Positions 1-12,100 of a DNA stretch of 64,000 bases are shown one piece after another. Each line of letters begins with the position of its first letter. The stretch's first letter is position 1. This DNA is from Brachypodium distachyon (Eukaryota; Streptophyta; Magnoliopsida; Poales; Poaceae), in assembly GCF_000005505.3 (NCBI RefSeq), contig NC_016131.3, forward strand, positions 14,591,501 through 14,655,500. The letters are read 5' to 3'. Under the pieces are notes generated by a model that worked only from the letters and a program-made list of their open reading frames with translations, did no database searches and had not been told where the DNA came from. The translations under genes were made by a program, and so were the position numbers.

Positions 1-29
1 CAAATTCACTAGATGTCTATTATACTCAC

Positions 30-3000
30 CTGACTAAAAGACAGTCCGAGACCTCTGCTGTGGAAATCGATGAACTTGAGCATAAACATACCGCAATCCC
101 ATCTATTACAAGGGAAGTTCAGCATCAAACAAATCCATGTTTGCTCATTGTTAACGCTAAGTACAACATACATTTCAGGTAGTGAAAAATGAGCGTTGAA
201 AATGCAGCAGTGCACTGAATGATGATAACTAACACTTCATATGAGTTTTTTGCGGAAACCAAAAGCAAACTGTTACTGGCAGGGAATAAGCAGTGGAAAG
301 GAAGGTGTACCCATTATGTTGCAAAGGAAAAGGAACTGGTCTTTCCAGCCAAGAATTGATGTCTATCTCTATGTTACTCTTGTCCTTCAATTCATCCATA
401 ATATATCTAGCCTGAAGAAACACAAAAACATAACTTTTAATTTAACAAAAAAAAACAAATAGAAAGATGAAGACTTACGATAGCTACCAATGGATATATT
501 CTAACTTCCCAAATAATAATGCCAATTTGCTGCTTGGTAAGTTAAACATGAAAAGATCATAGATGATAAAAACTAAAGGATACCTCTGAAGATCTATAAT
601 ATCATAAATGGAACACATTTTCCTTATCTATAGCACAGAGAGCAAATCATGTGAATCATGCGCATGCATAAGTTGTAAAATAACAGTCCTCCTTTTGCTA
701 CTATGAGCTAGCTCTGCCACCCACATGCATAAATCAAACCTTGAGCACCACAGTCCACAGGCCCACCACAGAATGATTTGAAACAGTTACTTCAAATGTT
801 ATGCATAATCATTGGATTGCTAAGGAACTATTTTCTGACAAGTCACAAGAGAAGTAATTGGAGGCTATACCTCTTAGCTCTCTAAGTGTTTTACTGTAAG
901 ACATCCGTTTAGCAGATAGTATTTTACTCAAGATATCAGTTGAGCCTACCAGTATTCTCAGTACAGAGTAGTCCATGCCACCAAAAGAATCAAGATACTG
1001 GAAAGTTTTTTCCTTCATGTTAATAACTGCCAGGCACCAGTGCATATCTCTATGTACTGGAACGAATATCTGCACACCAAATTCTAACGGTAAGTTGAAC
1101 ATAGGAATGAAATTGTAAAAGAACAAAGGCCAATAATAAAAAAAACAAAGATCCAACTTTACTTTGTCACACTGCACAAGCTCATAGCCCAACTTGTTGA
1201 TGGCTGTCCATCTTCTAACAGATTCGTAGTCATAACCAGTTTTCCCAGAAGCAAGCTGAACAAGAATCCAGAAAGTCATGAGGCGTTCACAGTTCAGTGC
1301 TAGCTACATGCTAAATTAACACAAAAGATCTAACAAGCAAGGTTACTAACAAGTATTAACAGGTCTGACAATCAGAAAAGGAATAGTCTCGTACTGGACG
1401 AACAACATACAACAGTGGTCTATAAAATAACAAGCACTTCATATGTATTATAGTAGTCATCAAGAGAAGGGCCACGAGTTTAGTAACCATGAGGCATGAA
1501 TGTAACAGATCAAGGGAACTAGCCATGTAATAGGATAGGAAACCAAGCCATGCCTGGGTGATCGTATCATCGAGCTTTGTTCAGAATTGGCTCATTTGAT
1601 TCAATATATTATTATTTATAGTTTCAAAACAATCTTATAATTGATCTTACGAGACAAGCCATATCATAATCGAGTTTCATTTGATTTCTGAGAAAGTAAC
1701 AAGGATAATCGAAGCAATTTTGAACCAAGCCCATGAGCCGACTAGTCTCAATTATGAAAAGACTAACGAGATTAATCGAATCAATTTCAAAACGAGATTG
1801 CAAGCCTGTTAAGGAGCATTTTTCAGACACTTACATGTAAGAGATGCATATTCTTAAATTAATATATGACCTCATATGCTTGAATGGAAATTTCCTATGC
1901 GAAATTTGCTAAAGGTGTGGACTGCCACAAAAATATTGCAAAATCCAAGCAATCAGTACAGAATCATGCCTGAATAGTGCTACAGATAGAACTACTAAGT
2001 GCTAGCGGATATAAGTCATAACTGGTGTAAGTAGCAGAACTACAGAAAGACTTAAAAGAAAGCAAAGAATGCAGATCAGCTAACCTTCTTATAAAAGAAT
2101 GTGTTAAAGAAGTGGCATTTTAAAAATCTTGTGGGTTCTCTTTCTGCCCTCTCCTTTAACAATTCAAGGTACAAATTGACGACCTGCAAAGGAAGAAATA
2201 TAATATCATTTAAACATATCCTTCAAGACGTTCTTCTTTGATGAAGAAAGTTCTTCAACAATTTAACAATTCACCTCATCGTTTAACCAACCACGAGGCC
2301 TCAAACACCCTAGTGTCTCTTTGGTAATTTCAATGTTTGAAGGCTCATGCGCTGCCACTATTTTTTTACTGCAAAAAGAAGAGGAGAATTAATGCTTAAT
2401 GTTGGACAAAAATTGAAACAAATAAATGAACGGTTGTCAAGTTATACCTGTGACCACCACCATACAAGGCGTTGTATACTTCACTTTCTTCTCCTTTCGT
2501 GAGAGGTGTGAACAGTTCAGACAGATCCTGGAATAGTCAATTACAATATGTGGGGGTTATATGTGAAGAACTGTTGAAAAGAGTCATGACTGGAAAATTT
2601 ATAGGTGAATTCGCTCTAGTGAACAAGTTCACAAGCAGAAACATAACAGAGCAAGTTCCAAAAGTCATATCTCGGTTGACGCCACTCCGACGAAGGCAAG
2701 TGCATTAACCATTTTACTATGCATATCAGCGAGTCATGTAAATTGCAGCATGAGATTGAAATGGCTACCTCTTGGGGTCTATCGGTGCGCACCTCCTCCA
2801 GTGTGATCTTGCTGGCATCGCGAGTACCCCTCCTGACGGCACTGGCCTTGTCCCCCTGAACCTTCTTTGCCACAGAGAGATCTTCCGCCTCCCGCGACCC
2901 CTCGACCCATCCCTTCAGCAGCTGCGAGACAAAGTTGCCCATGTCTACCCCGGAGGCCTTCCGGCGGCGGCGAGGGGATGATGAACCGCTCGGGAGGAAG

Positions 3001-3257
3001 TAGCGGAGGACGAATGGGCGGACGGCGGGGACGAATACGACGCTGCTGCGTGGTCGGCGGCGAGGGGGAGCGGCCGCGGGACGGCGGGCGGCGCGAGGGC
3101 GGCGGCGGGGCGCGGCGGAGAGGGCGAAGCGGAGGCCGAAGGGGCGGATGGCGAGGAAGTGACTGGGGCAGAGGAGTCGGCGGCGGGGGCGAATCGTCGG
3201 GGAGTTGCTCTCGGTGCGCCGCTTCCGGCGGAGTTGGGCGGCGGCGGCGCTGGTCAT
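30..3257 (-). CDS. Ulp1/ESD4-like SUMO-specific cysteine protease (partial, 3' end outside window)
   Basis: The product should cleave SUMO precursors or SUMO conjugates, as C48 (Ulp1) peptidases do in the nucleus or at the nuclear envelope. Exons in coding order are 3257-2769, 2527-2448, 2368-2275, 2183-2085, 1255-1163, 1069-950, 411-311 and 102-30, all with GT-AG introns and a continuous frame of 383 residues. The catalytic triad is visible: His in HRDMHW, Asp in QYLDSFGG, and Cys in GWDCGMF with the oxyanion Gln in PLQHNG just before it. The last exon ends in a donor at 29, so the C-terminus lies left of the window. The N-terminal exon is Arg/Pro/Ala-rich with no recognisable domain. The start at 3257 (MTSAAAAQ) is a choice: an in-frame ATG at 2942 (MGNFVSQL) is the main alternative. 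Family certain, start uncertain. Confidence 0.88.
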
Positions 3258-4631
3258 GCCGCAGAGGCACCCGGCATGGGATGCTTGTGGCTGCGCGCGT
3301 GGCGGCGGAGGAGGGGGAGCGCTAGCTAGCGTGGTGGCGGCGGGCGGCGAGGGGGAGCTAGGGGTAGGGACTAGGGAGGCGGACGGCGCGGCGCCACCGG
3401 AATCGCGGATTTGAAATTGGGGAACGCGACGAGATACATCGGCAACAAAATTGATTAACAAACCCTGTAATTTCGCGATAAATTACAAATTACCGACGTG
3501 CTCGTTAGAGGTTAACGTTAAACAGCCTATTGGTAACTCGGCTTAATTTTGAAAATAATAATTCAAGGGTTAATTCGAAAACTGTCACTGTAATTCTTGT
3601 TTTTTCGAAAAACTCAGTGTAATTCTCTGTTTTCAATCGTAGCGACAGTTTTCGAAGAATCCGTAAATTTGTGGTGACATTTTTTGGAATATGTAAATTG
3701 TGCTGGTATTTTCTGAATACACAAAAATTGCACCGGCACATACCAAGTTAATCCCTAATTCAAAGGGTTGCAAATACGACTACAATTATTATAACGGAGT
3801 AGAAATATTCTTTTTCTTGTGTGCACAAAGCTAATTCCATATTTTCATCTAGCAATTATTTTTTTAAAGTTTAGATAAACTAAAAAACATGTGACACACG
3901 AAGTAAAAAACATGTCCCACCATTGATCAGTATCGAAGAGTTGGCGTCCTACCTCGACAACGGTTACGGCGATTGTCCTAACCCAAGAAGACAATAATTA
4001 GAGTGGTAGGAACATGAAGTAACGTGCTAAAGAAAAACTGTTTAGAAAAAAAAATGGACTAGAGAAGTCATTTGTTTTTTATGCTTGTTTTTCATGAGAC
4101 TTTGATGACTTTTTTCTTATTCTCTTCATTGTTGCTCTCACGGCGCACCTACAAGTATACCTCAACTTCTAAAATAAAAGTTCACCTCCAATGTCGAGTC
4201 ATCCACTGACTGTTAGGTTGCCGTACCGAAAGTTGCATTTCGTATCACCGTCTGCTATGTTGGTCTCTGTCTTTTAATCTTTCCTGTTTTTCGATTTGTA
4301 TGACTTTATCTTATGTTGAATTCCTTAGTACTCCATCCACTGTCCAGCGCAATCAAGGCTCACAGAAAGTGTGTTAAAAAAAAGGCTCACAGAAAGAAAA
4401 AGAAAAAAGAAAAGGACAAAAAAAGGAAAAAGGAAAAATAAAAGAGAAAATCCCCCGTCTCCGTCCGATCGGTGGTGCACCGTGCGGCGACCATCGTCAA
4501 CCGCCACGGCCATCGCCTGCTCCCTCCCACTTGCCATCCATCCCGTGCGCCTGCCTGCGCCCATCAATCCCTCCCAATCTCCTGCCCTCTCTTCCCCTCC
4601 GCGCGCTCCTCTCCTCTCCCCCACCCACCAA
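3258..4631. other. Divergent intergenic region between the SUMO protease and capping protein genes
   Basis: About 1.4 kb separates the two divergent start codons. From about 3480 the sequence becomes AT-rich. The stretch 3560-3740 repeats short motifs related to TTTTCGAAAAACTG and GTAAATTTGTG, which looks like degraded repeat DNA. From 4370 a purine-rich tract leads into a pyrimidine-rich 5' leader before 4632. No gene was seen. The promoters of both neighbours must lie here. Confidence 0.5.
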
Positions 4632-7600
4632 ATGTCGGACGACGACGGCGGCGCCGGCGAGCAGCAGCAGCAGCTCAGCGACGGCCAGAAGCGGGAGATC
4701 GCAGTCTGGTTCCTCTCCCGCGCGCCCGCCGGCGAGATCCACTACGTCGCCAAAGGCACCAACCCCGCCCCCGATCCCTCACGCCTGCCTTAGCTATAGC
4801 TGTTTGCACGTTCCATTTGCCTGACTCTGATCCCCCCGTTTTGTTCTCCTGCTCGAATGGGTGGGTGGGCGCGCAGATGTGCGCGCGCTGCTGGGCGACG
4901 ACGCCGTGTACGAGGCCGCGGCGGCCGAGGCCTACCCGGAGTACAACAAGGCGCAACTCGTCTCCCTCGGCCTCCCCGATCGCAGCGGCGATGTGAGCAT
5001 TCCTCTCTCCCTCTCTCTCTCTCTGTAGTCTGTCCCCAGCTATGTCTGCCTCGTGATGCTGCTTCGTCTCTATGCATATTCCAACGTACTACTGTGTATT
5101 ATTGGCAATTATTGAAGTGATAGGTTATGCTTGTGATAGGATCGTCATTTCATCATCCGTGAGTAATAGTACAGTTCTTAGGCTATATTTTTGTTTGGGC
5201 TGTCTGGATTTGCTAGACTCGGGAACCGAAGAACTGTACTGTAAGGTGGAGAAGTTGGTTAGGAACATTTTGGTAGATCTATTGTCGAGCACACGATAAG
5301 CGGGAGCATTTTCCGTTGGAATGGCCGCTTTCTGAGTGTGTTTTCCTAGCCATGATCAAGGCATAAGGGTTTGGATGCCCGTACCGGCTGAATGTTGAAT
5401 GTTAGTTGTGTGATATATGCCTGCAGATAATCATCACATCTTATGGGGAGCTGGACAAGAACAATTATCTGGACCCTAGAACCGGCCAAGTTGCTACCGT
5501 GGATCATATTAAGCAGGTAATAAATCGAAGGATGTAACTGCTGTTGTTGCAAACATGGTTATTTTGCTTTTATATGCCTGTCGCAAGTGAGTAGTCCCTC
5601 TGATCCTAAATTGTTGTCGAAATATTACATGTATCTAGACGCTTTTTAAGAATACATACATCCATATTTGGGCAAATTTGAGTCAAGAATTTAGGATCAG
5701 AGGGAGTACTAAACAAGTAGTAGTCACTTATCCTAGAGAGTGGTGTGTTTACCAGTTGTATATCTGCAATAAGCATGGCTTGCGTCTTGAGCTTGATGGA
5801 CACGGCTATTGTTGGACTTTTGAATTCTGATGAATTGCCCAGGTCATCTCCGGTTGATCTCTCTTAGTCTCTTACCACTCATGCAGTCTTTTACTTAGTT
5901 CTGTTGTTGGCTTATATTTTTACTGAGGAATTGATCTACTGAAAATAACCATACCGTTTCAAACCAAAATAGATTTACCGGACTTAAGTTGGTTTCTTAT
6001 CTTCCATGAGATAGCTCGGAAGCAGAAGCATGAAAAGCAACTTCTCCAATTTGTCTGAACTCTACACAACACCAGCAGCAGTATTAGGCCTCACTAGTTA
6101 ATATTACCGACCTGCACAAAATTATTATGCTTGGCAAAGTGTTGTTTTTGCAAATATATGGAATGGGATTTTCTTCGCACATTTTGTTTGTCATTCAAAG
6201 ATTGGAGTTCCTGCATTTGATTTAAATTCATTTTGTTTTGTGTTTGTGTTCACAGACTTGTACAAATTTGAGACCTGCTACAGATGAGGAGCTTCCTTCA
6301 GCATATACTGAGGAGTTTAGGTATATTAACTCTGCTATTTACTCTTCCTCGTTTCTTTATTTTCCATATTACATTGATAGTCAATAATCTGTAAACTTTT
6401 TTTTTTTATACAGGAGTGCTATAGATGTTGAACTGTCCAAATACGTTAGTGAAGCTTATCCAAAAGGTGTGTGTGCTGTTTATTGTACCAAAGGAAAGGA
6501 TGTAGAGGGACCAGGAGCTGATTTTTGTTTGGCAGTAGTTATTTCTGCTGCTAGGCGCAGTCCACAAAACTTTTGGTATGTTTTCTGACTTGTGTCTGCT
6601 AACTCTGTGTCGTTTTATGTAAATTCCCTTGTTAGCTTTAATCCTGCACAAGTAGTTTGTTCCTGGTTATCTTTCCCCCTTATTTCCCTCGTTCTTGTGC
6701 TTGGCTTCCAGACATTTGTATTTCCGTTATGCAAAAGTAATGGAAAGGGGAGAGATCCCGGGTTGAAAAAAGCTTTAGTCCTGCACCTATATATCAGTGA
6801 CTTTGATCTGGATTGTAATGACATCTAAAGGTTCTGTTGGTCCGATTTTAACATTGAAGGTGTCCATTGTTTTCAGTTCACCCTCACCTTATTTGCACCT
6901 CTAGAGATTTTAGTTTTTATCTTTGTATCCTAGATTCCTAGTACTAGTATACTTTTAGAACCTGTTTCCATATGCAACTTTTGATCATAGATTTTCCGCG
7001 CTATGTTCTTTCATTTCCTCGCTAAAAACTCATCATTTGGTTTGTGGCAATACTGTTTATCATCTGCTTATAATACATTTTTTATCTTTTCAATGGTACT
7101 TTTTCACTTGAAAATTTAGTACTTGTTCTTTATCTGAACACTTGTTTCACAGAATCTGTCACTAGAACACTCGAAGTATGCTCCTTATAGGTTTGATCTT
7201 CTTATCATTTAGTGTCTGACGGAGGCAACTTCATATTGTGTCATCCAGCAATGGCAGCTGGCGTTCCATTTGGACTCTGGAATTCAGTGATGAGTTTCAA
7301 TATGTTGATATTAAAGGAAAGATACAGGTTAGATGTTTTACTAGATGAAGCTAAAATCATTGTTAATTAATGTTACTAAGTAAAGGTAGTAACTTCTGTA
7401 TTGTAAATATCACTTGCATGGCCACCAGGTAGGTGCTCATTATTTTGAAGAGGGAAATGTGCAGCTGGATACTATCGTTGATCGCAAAGACTCCACAGTA
7501 TTGCAGGTTAGTCCGTGCAACAACTTGGAGCCCTACACTTCTTTTGTTCTTTTGACCTCATAGTGGTAGAACACCCACTGTTTCTGTGGGCTGAAATTTG

Positions 7601-9338
7601 TGCAGGTTAACATGGAACATGGTCTCCCCATTCACTTTGAAACCTCACACACATAAGAAAAGAGGCCTGAAGATCTTAATATATTTATGCTAGAAACTAC
7701 TAACTTGGCCCTCTCCGCAGTCAATATTCGAATTTAAAGTTGCTTTCCCAGACTTTGTGTTTTATCACCATAAACATGGTTTCTGTCAAAAACAAATATC
7801 ATTCCGTAAATCACCATAAACATGGTCACCCATGAAATATCTTCTCAAGCTCTGAAGCTCCCACTCTCTGTTTGGTTGTCGGCTTGTCGCTTAGCTGCTT
7901 AGTATTGCTTTGCTTGCATAGCTGGGTCCACTGTACAGTTATTATGTATTTTAGGGAAACTTTGTCCATTCTTTGCTAATATTGTTTTCTCGAACTCTCT
8001 TGCACATGCAATTCAGTACATGCTCATCTATGTCTATCCAGACCATTAAAAAATATCATCTTCACTTTACCATGTTGGGTTAGTGTCTGGTGGTTTGGGT
8101 TCTTACAGTTGCAAATACTATATAAGTGTGAACAGTTCCTCTGGTGGTTTGGGTTCTTGCAGTTGCAAATACTAAATTGGTGCGGACAGTTCCAACACAA
8201 GATCTAAAGCTTTATCTATGTTTATTTGGGGAAGTGATGAACATATGGCATATTTCATTTCCCAGATTTCACTTTGCTGGATTGCGCAGATGCAAGTGCC
8301 AGTTTTGTGCAAGTTTACCTCAAGAATGACTAACATTTCGAGAGAGCGAGGAATAGTGTGAGGGAGGGTGGACATGGGTTCCCTTTTCTCTCCTAGTTCA
8401 TTTCTTTTGTCGCTGGTTGTGGAGTTTGTGTGTTGGCACTATGGGCATGTTTGGTTGGTGCCCGAACTTGCCCTGCCAAAATTTTGGCAGCCAATAGAAA
8501 TTTGTTCTTCATTTGGTTGGTTGCCAATGAAATCTTGTCCACCTACCTCACAATCCCTTCACAACTTTTGCCAAAATTTTGGCCAACTTGGGGCCAAGGA
8601 ATCTTTAACCAATTTTTTGGCTAGCCAATTGTTGGCAAGAATTGGTAGGGCATGAGTTGGCATGAATCAAACATACCCTATACACATTTCGGGAGGATAT
8701 GTGTACCTTTTTGTCCATGAACCATTGATGTGTGTCATATGATCTATATTTATTGCACTCCTGAGTATGCTTCAGGATTTATATTCATCATGCCTTATAT
8801 TACTTTCAGTATGCTTGAACTCTTATTGCTTTCTTACTTGCTTTGTCCTTAGTTTCTTGTATCTTTGCCAAGCTAAAACATCTAACAATTCCGCTGAAAT
8901 TATATTACTTGTGTTTCAGTCGCCGGAAGACACTGCACTGTCAGTAACCAACATCATTCGGCATCAAGAGTCTGAGTATTTTTCATCTCTTGAGGTTGGA
9001 GCCTTTCTGTTGTTTACGTAAATCTCATCAGATCTTAAACAGTCAATAAGACTAATTGCTTTTCTCTGCACGCAGGAATCATACTTGAACTTGTCCGATG
9101 CTACATTCAAGGTACGAACCGTGGCAATCTAATGGTTCACGCGATAGTTATGACGCTGGATTACTGCACTTGCCTCTTTTCCTATCCCTTGTTTCACATT
9201 TTATTATCGCTGATCATGTCTTGTGCACAGGATCTTCGGAGGAAACTCCCGGTTACCCGCACTCTTTTCCCATGGCAGAACACCAAAGCCCTCAGCCTTA
9301 CTAGGGACCTCGCCAAAGAGCTAGCACTAGGGAAATGA
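4632..9338 (+). CDS. CPA: F-actin-capping protein subunit alpha
   Basis: With the beta subunit this protein caps the barbed ends of actin filaments and stops subunit exchange. Ten exons give 310 residues, close to the plant family length: 4632-4755, 4877-4992, 5427-5516, 6256-6320, 6414-6575, 7249-7327, 7429-7506, 8920-8994, 9076-9111 and 9231-9338. Conserved blocks include GEIHYVAK, YLDPRTGQVA, PKGVCAVYC, SPQNFCNGSWRS, VGAHYFEEGNVQLD and the C-terminal actin-binding end KLPVTRTLFPWQNTKALSLT. Intron 1 uses a GC donor (AAAG|GCACC at 4756), because the frame stops before any usable GT. The ATG at 4632 is chosen because it gives the short acidic N-terminus typical of plant CPA. Intron 3 holds a Stowaway MITE, and intron 7 holds another MITE and a 54-bp tandem duplication. 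Confidence 0.95.
5592..5708. mobile_element. Stowaway-type MITE in capping protein intron 3
   Basis: A 117-bp element with inverted ends (CCCTCTGATCCTAAATT and its complement) bordered by TA, as in Tc1/mariner-derived Stowaway MITEs. It has a near-identical partner at 24992-25108. It is non-coding and sits inside an intron. Confidence 0.9.
8086..8193. repeat. 54-bp tandem duplication in capping protein intron 7
   Basis: Two adjoining 54-bp units, 8086-8139 and 8140-8193, begin with TCTGGTGGTTTGGGTTCTT and end with ACAGTTCC. They differ at a handful of positions, so this is a fairly young local duplication. Confidence 0.9.
8443..8678. mobile_element. MITE with GGGCATGTTTGGTT-type inverted ends, intron 7
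   Basis: The left end GGGCATGTTTGGTTGGTGCC pairs with the complement of the right end, GGGTATGTTTGATTCATGCC. The trinucleotide TAT lies directly outside both ends and fits a 3-bp target duplication. The interior repeats CCAAAATTTTGGC-like palindromes. The end sequence recalls Tourist/PIF-Harbinger or hAT-like grass MITEs, and the superfamily is not settled. No coding potential was seen. Confidence 0.75.
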
Positions 9339-9963
9339 AGCTTGTGGAGGTCACATCGCTAGGTAGCTTAGCATGGATTTTTTTTTTTTAAATCTCCGTG
9401 CCAATTTGCTGTTCTGTAGACTACAGTTCTTATCCTGTAACCAGTAATTTTCTTCCTTTGTTCTATCTGTTTCTAGCCTTCACATAGTAAATCAAGATCA
9501 TGACCTTTATTTGTGGAGAATTGGACTGCGAGAATGTATATCCCTTCAGATTCTGACCTTTACTATTTGATGTGAAATCTTATCTGTTTCTAGCCTTAAC
9601 AGACGTGCATCTACCTTTTGTTTTTTGACAGAAATGCATACAGCATATTTTATCACATGATGTACAGAAGGTTATAGCAGAAAAAAAGATGGTCTACAAA
9701 TCTTAATTTTAGAAATTCCTTGAATTTTCTGATGGGAAATAGTTTCAACTCAAGAGCAAAGAGCGCTTTTTTACAATTAGAAAAGAGCATAATTGATGAA
9801 GACTTATTCTTAAGAGAAGCTTAATTCGACGCAACGTTTTCTACACCCCGTTTAGATCGGAGCACAATTGAGCACATAAATCGGGAATTGGAACTGAATA
9901 AATAAAGTGAATTTCAGCCGTTCGGGGCCATATCATTTTTGAGCCCACTGGACAGCATCTTCA

Positions 9964-10102
9964 GGCCCATACAATAGAGACTACTATATCCACAGACTAG
10001 CCCAAAGGCCCAAGCGAACCTATAAACCCCAAAACGACGCCTCTTCTCGGTCCTTTCCACCGCCTCCGTCTCCCAACCGAAACCCCGAGCAGCTCTAGGG
10101 TT
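9964..10102 (+). promoter_or_regulatory. NSA2 promoter: site II elements, TATA box and telo-box
   Basis: GGCCCATA at 9964-9971 and a double motif AGCCCAAAGGCCCA at 9999-10012 are site II-type (TGGGCY complement) elements. TATAAAC at 10021-10027 is a candidate TATA box. CTAGGGTT at 10095-10102, just before the ATG, is a telo-box core. In plants this combination marks ribosome-biogenesis and translation genes. That is inference from motif content only. Confidence 0.65.
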
Positions 10103-10109
10103 CGCCGCC

Positions 10110-12100
10110 ATGGTACGTTCCCCCCTTCGCCTTCCTCCCACCCGACCTCCCCCCTTCGATCCGTCCCGTGCTGAACTGCGCCGCTCTTCTCGCTATCTGA
10201 TTGCTTTGCGAATTTTTTTTCTCTTCTGGATTTCGTGCTGATTTTCCCCACGCGTTCGAGTTGCTTGCAGCCGCAGGGAGATTACATCGAGCTCCACCAG
10301 AAGCGCCATGGCCGGCGCATGGACTTCGAGGAGCGCAAGCGCAAGAAGGAAGCGCGCTCCGTCAAGAAGAACTCCAAAGATGCCCGCAAGGTATGCAGCT
10401 CTCTGATGCGATACATGTCCTCCCCCTTTCGATATGTTGTATATTTACGTGTTTCTGTTGCTGATGCGCGCCTGGTTGGTTTGGTCTGTGGCAGTTGCTT
10501 GGTGCCAAGGGTAAGAGGTTCGCCAAGAAGCGGTATGCCGAGAAGGCGCAGATGAAGAAGACGTAAGTGCTTGTTATCTTTTGGTGGTTCAGATTTCAGA
10601 ATGACTGCTTAACTGCTGCTCCAGTTGATGTATTGATTACTTTGACTGCGAGACATGTATGATAGTGTTTTACTATCATCACGGTTGACGTGTTTGTACT
10701 TTGAAGATGTCATGTTGGAAATCTGCATATCTTGTTGGGTTTTATGTGTTACTAATATACTTGTAATTGTTCCTTTCCAGCCTGAAAATGCATGACGAGT
10801 CAACTTCCCGGCAGAAGGTTGATGATGATGTTGAAGAAGGGGCTCTCCCTCCATATCTGCTGGATCGTGATCAGACGCAGCGGGCCAAGGTAAAGTAGTT
10901 AGTTCGAACCATCTGTTGTGACACATGAACCTTTTTGTGGTGCTGCTTGTTGATTTATCGTGAAATGTAGGTCCTCAGCAACACAATAAAGCAAAAGAGG
11001 AAGGAAAAGGCTGGCAAATGGGATGTTCCTTTGCCAAAGGTAATTCTCAATTCAAACTGTTGTTGTCTTCTTGCTTCAAAATCGGTGGTTTCCTACTTGA
11101 CTAAACATTGTCACAATTTTTCTTCTTTCAGGTCAGAGGTGTGGCTGAAGATGAGATGTTCAAAGTTCTACGAACTGGCAAGCGGAAAAGTAAGTCATAA
11201 TAAGATTTATCGATAAATCTGGAAGCTAGGTTACCATTTGGAATTTGTGTTTGTCCTGCATTCATACTTGGCATTGCATATGCATGTAATTCTTTGTCAG
11301 TTGTGCATTTTTGTTGGGATGAGCTTTCCTGGAAGTGCTATGTGCTGCAAGGCAACTGAAGTCACCAACTTCTATTTTTTGTCTGAAGTTGTTCTCATAA
11401 AAGTTCACTAAACAAATGGCAATTGCAGAGACCATGCAAAGTATTCCTTTGAGTTGAATAATTTGGCTGATATAATTTTTCTTTATGCAGCGAAGCAGTG
11501 GAAGAGAATGGTAACTAAGGCTACCTTTGTGGGTCCTGGTTTTACGAGGAAGCCACCGAAGTATGAAAGGTTCATTCGGCCCACTGGTCTGCGTTTTACC
11601 AAAGCTCATGTTACCCACCCTGAGTTGAAATGCACGTTCAATCTCGACATAATTTCTGTGAAGAAAAATCCAAATGGTCAAATGTACACTTCTCTTGGTG
11701 TTATGACAAGGGGGACAATCATTGAGGTATGCAAAAAACATTCTGCATGTATGAAACCTTATTTCTGCCATAGTAGTATTATTGCCAGTTTTCTCTTATC
11801 TGTATAGGTTATCACAAAATTAGATACTCGTCTTCGAGTTCTATAACGTCTCTTTTCATATTAGTGCTTACAGTAGTAAATTCTTACTCAGGTGAACGTT
11901 AGCGAACTCGGTCTTGTAACCCCTGCTGGAAAAGTTGTTTGGGGTAAGGCATCTGTTAAAAAAGTCCAGCTATTTTTGCCTATCCCTTCGCCTTAGTCAT
12001 GTTTCATAAACCATTGTTCCTCGTTTATGCAGGTAAATATGCTCAGGTTACAAACAACCCGGAGAATGATGGCTGCATCAATGCTGTGTTGCTCGTGTGA
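10110..12100 (+). CDS. NSA2: Ribosome biogenesis protein NSA2 homolog
   Basis: The product is a nucleolar assembly factor of the 60S pre-ribosome, related to ribosomal protein S8e. Nine coding exons give 260 residues, exactly the family's usual length: 10110-10112, 10271-10390, 10495-10562, 10781-10889, 10971-11039, 11132-11189, 11491-11726, 11892-11943 and 12033-12100. Diagnostic blocks are [19 protein letters not shown], a Lys/Arg-rich segment, [39 protein letters not shown] and the C-terminal [15 protein letters not shown]. The first coding exon holds only the ATG, split from codon 2 by a 158-bp intron. The gene follows the capping protein gene on the same strand, about 770 bp after its stop, with its own promoter. 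Confidence 0.96.
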
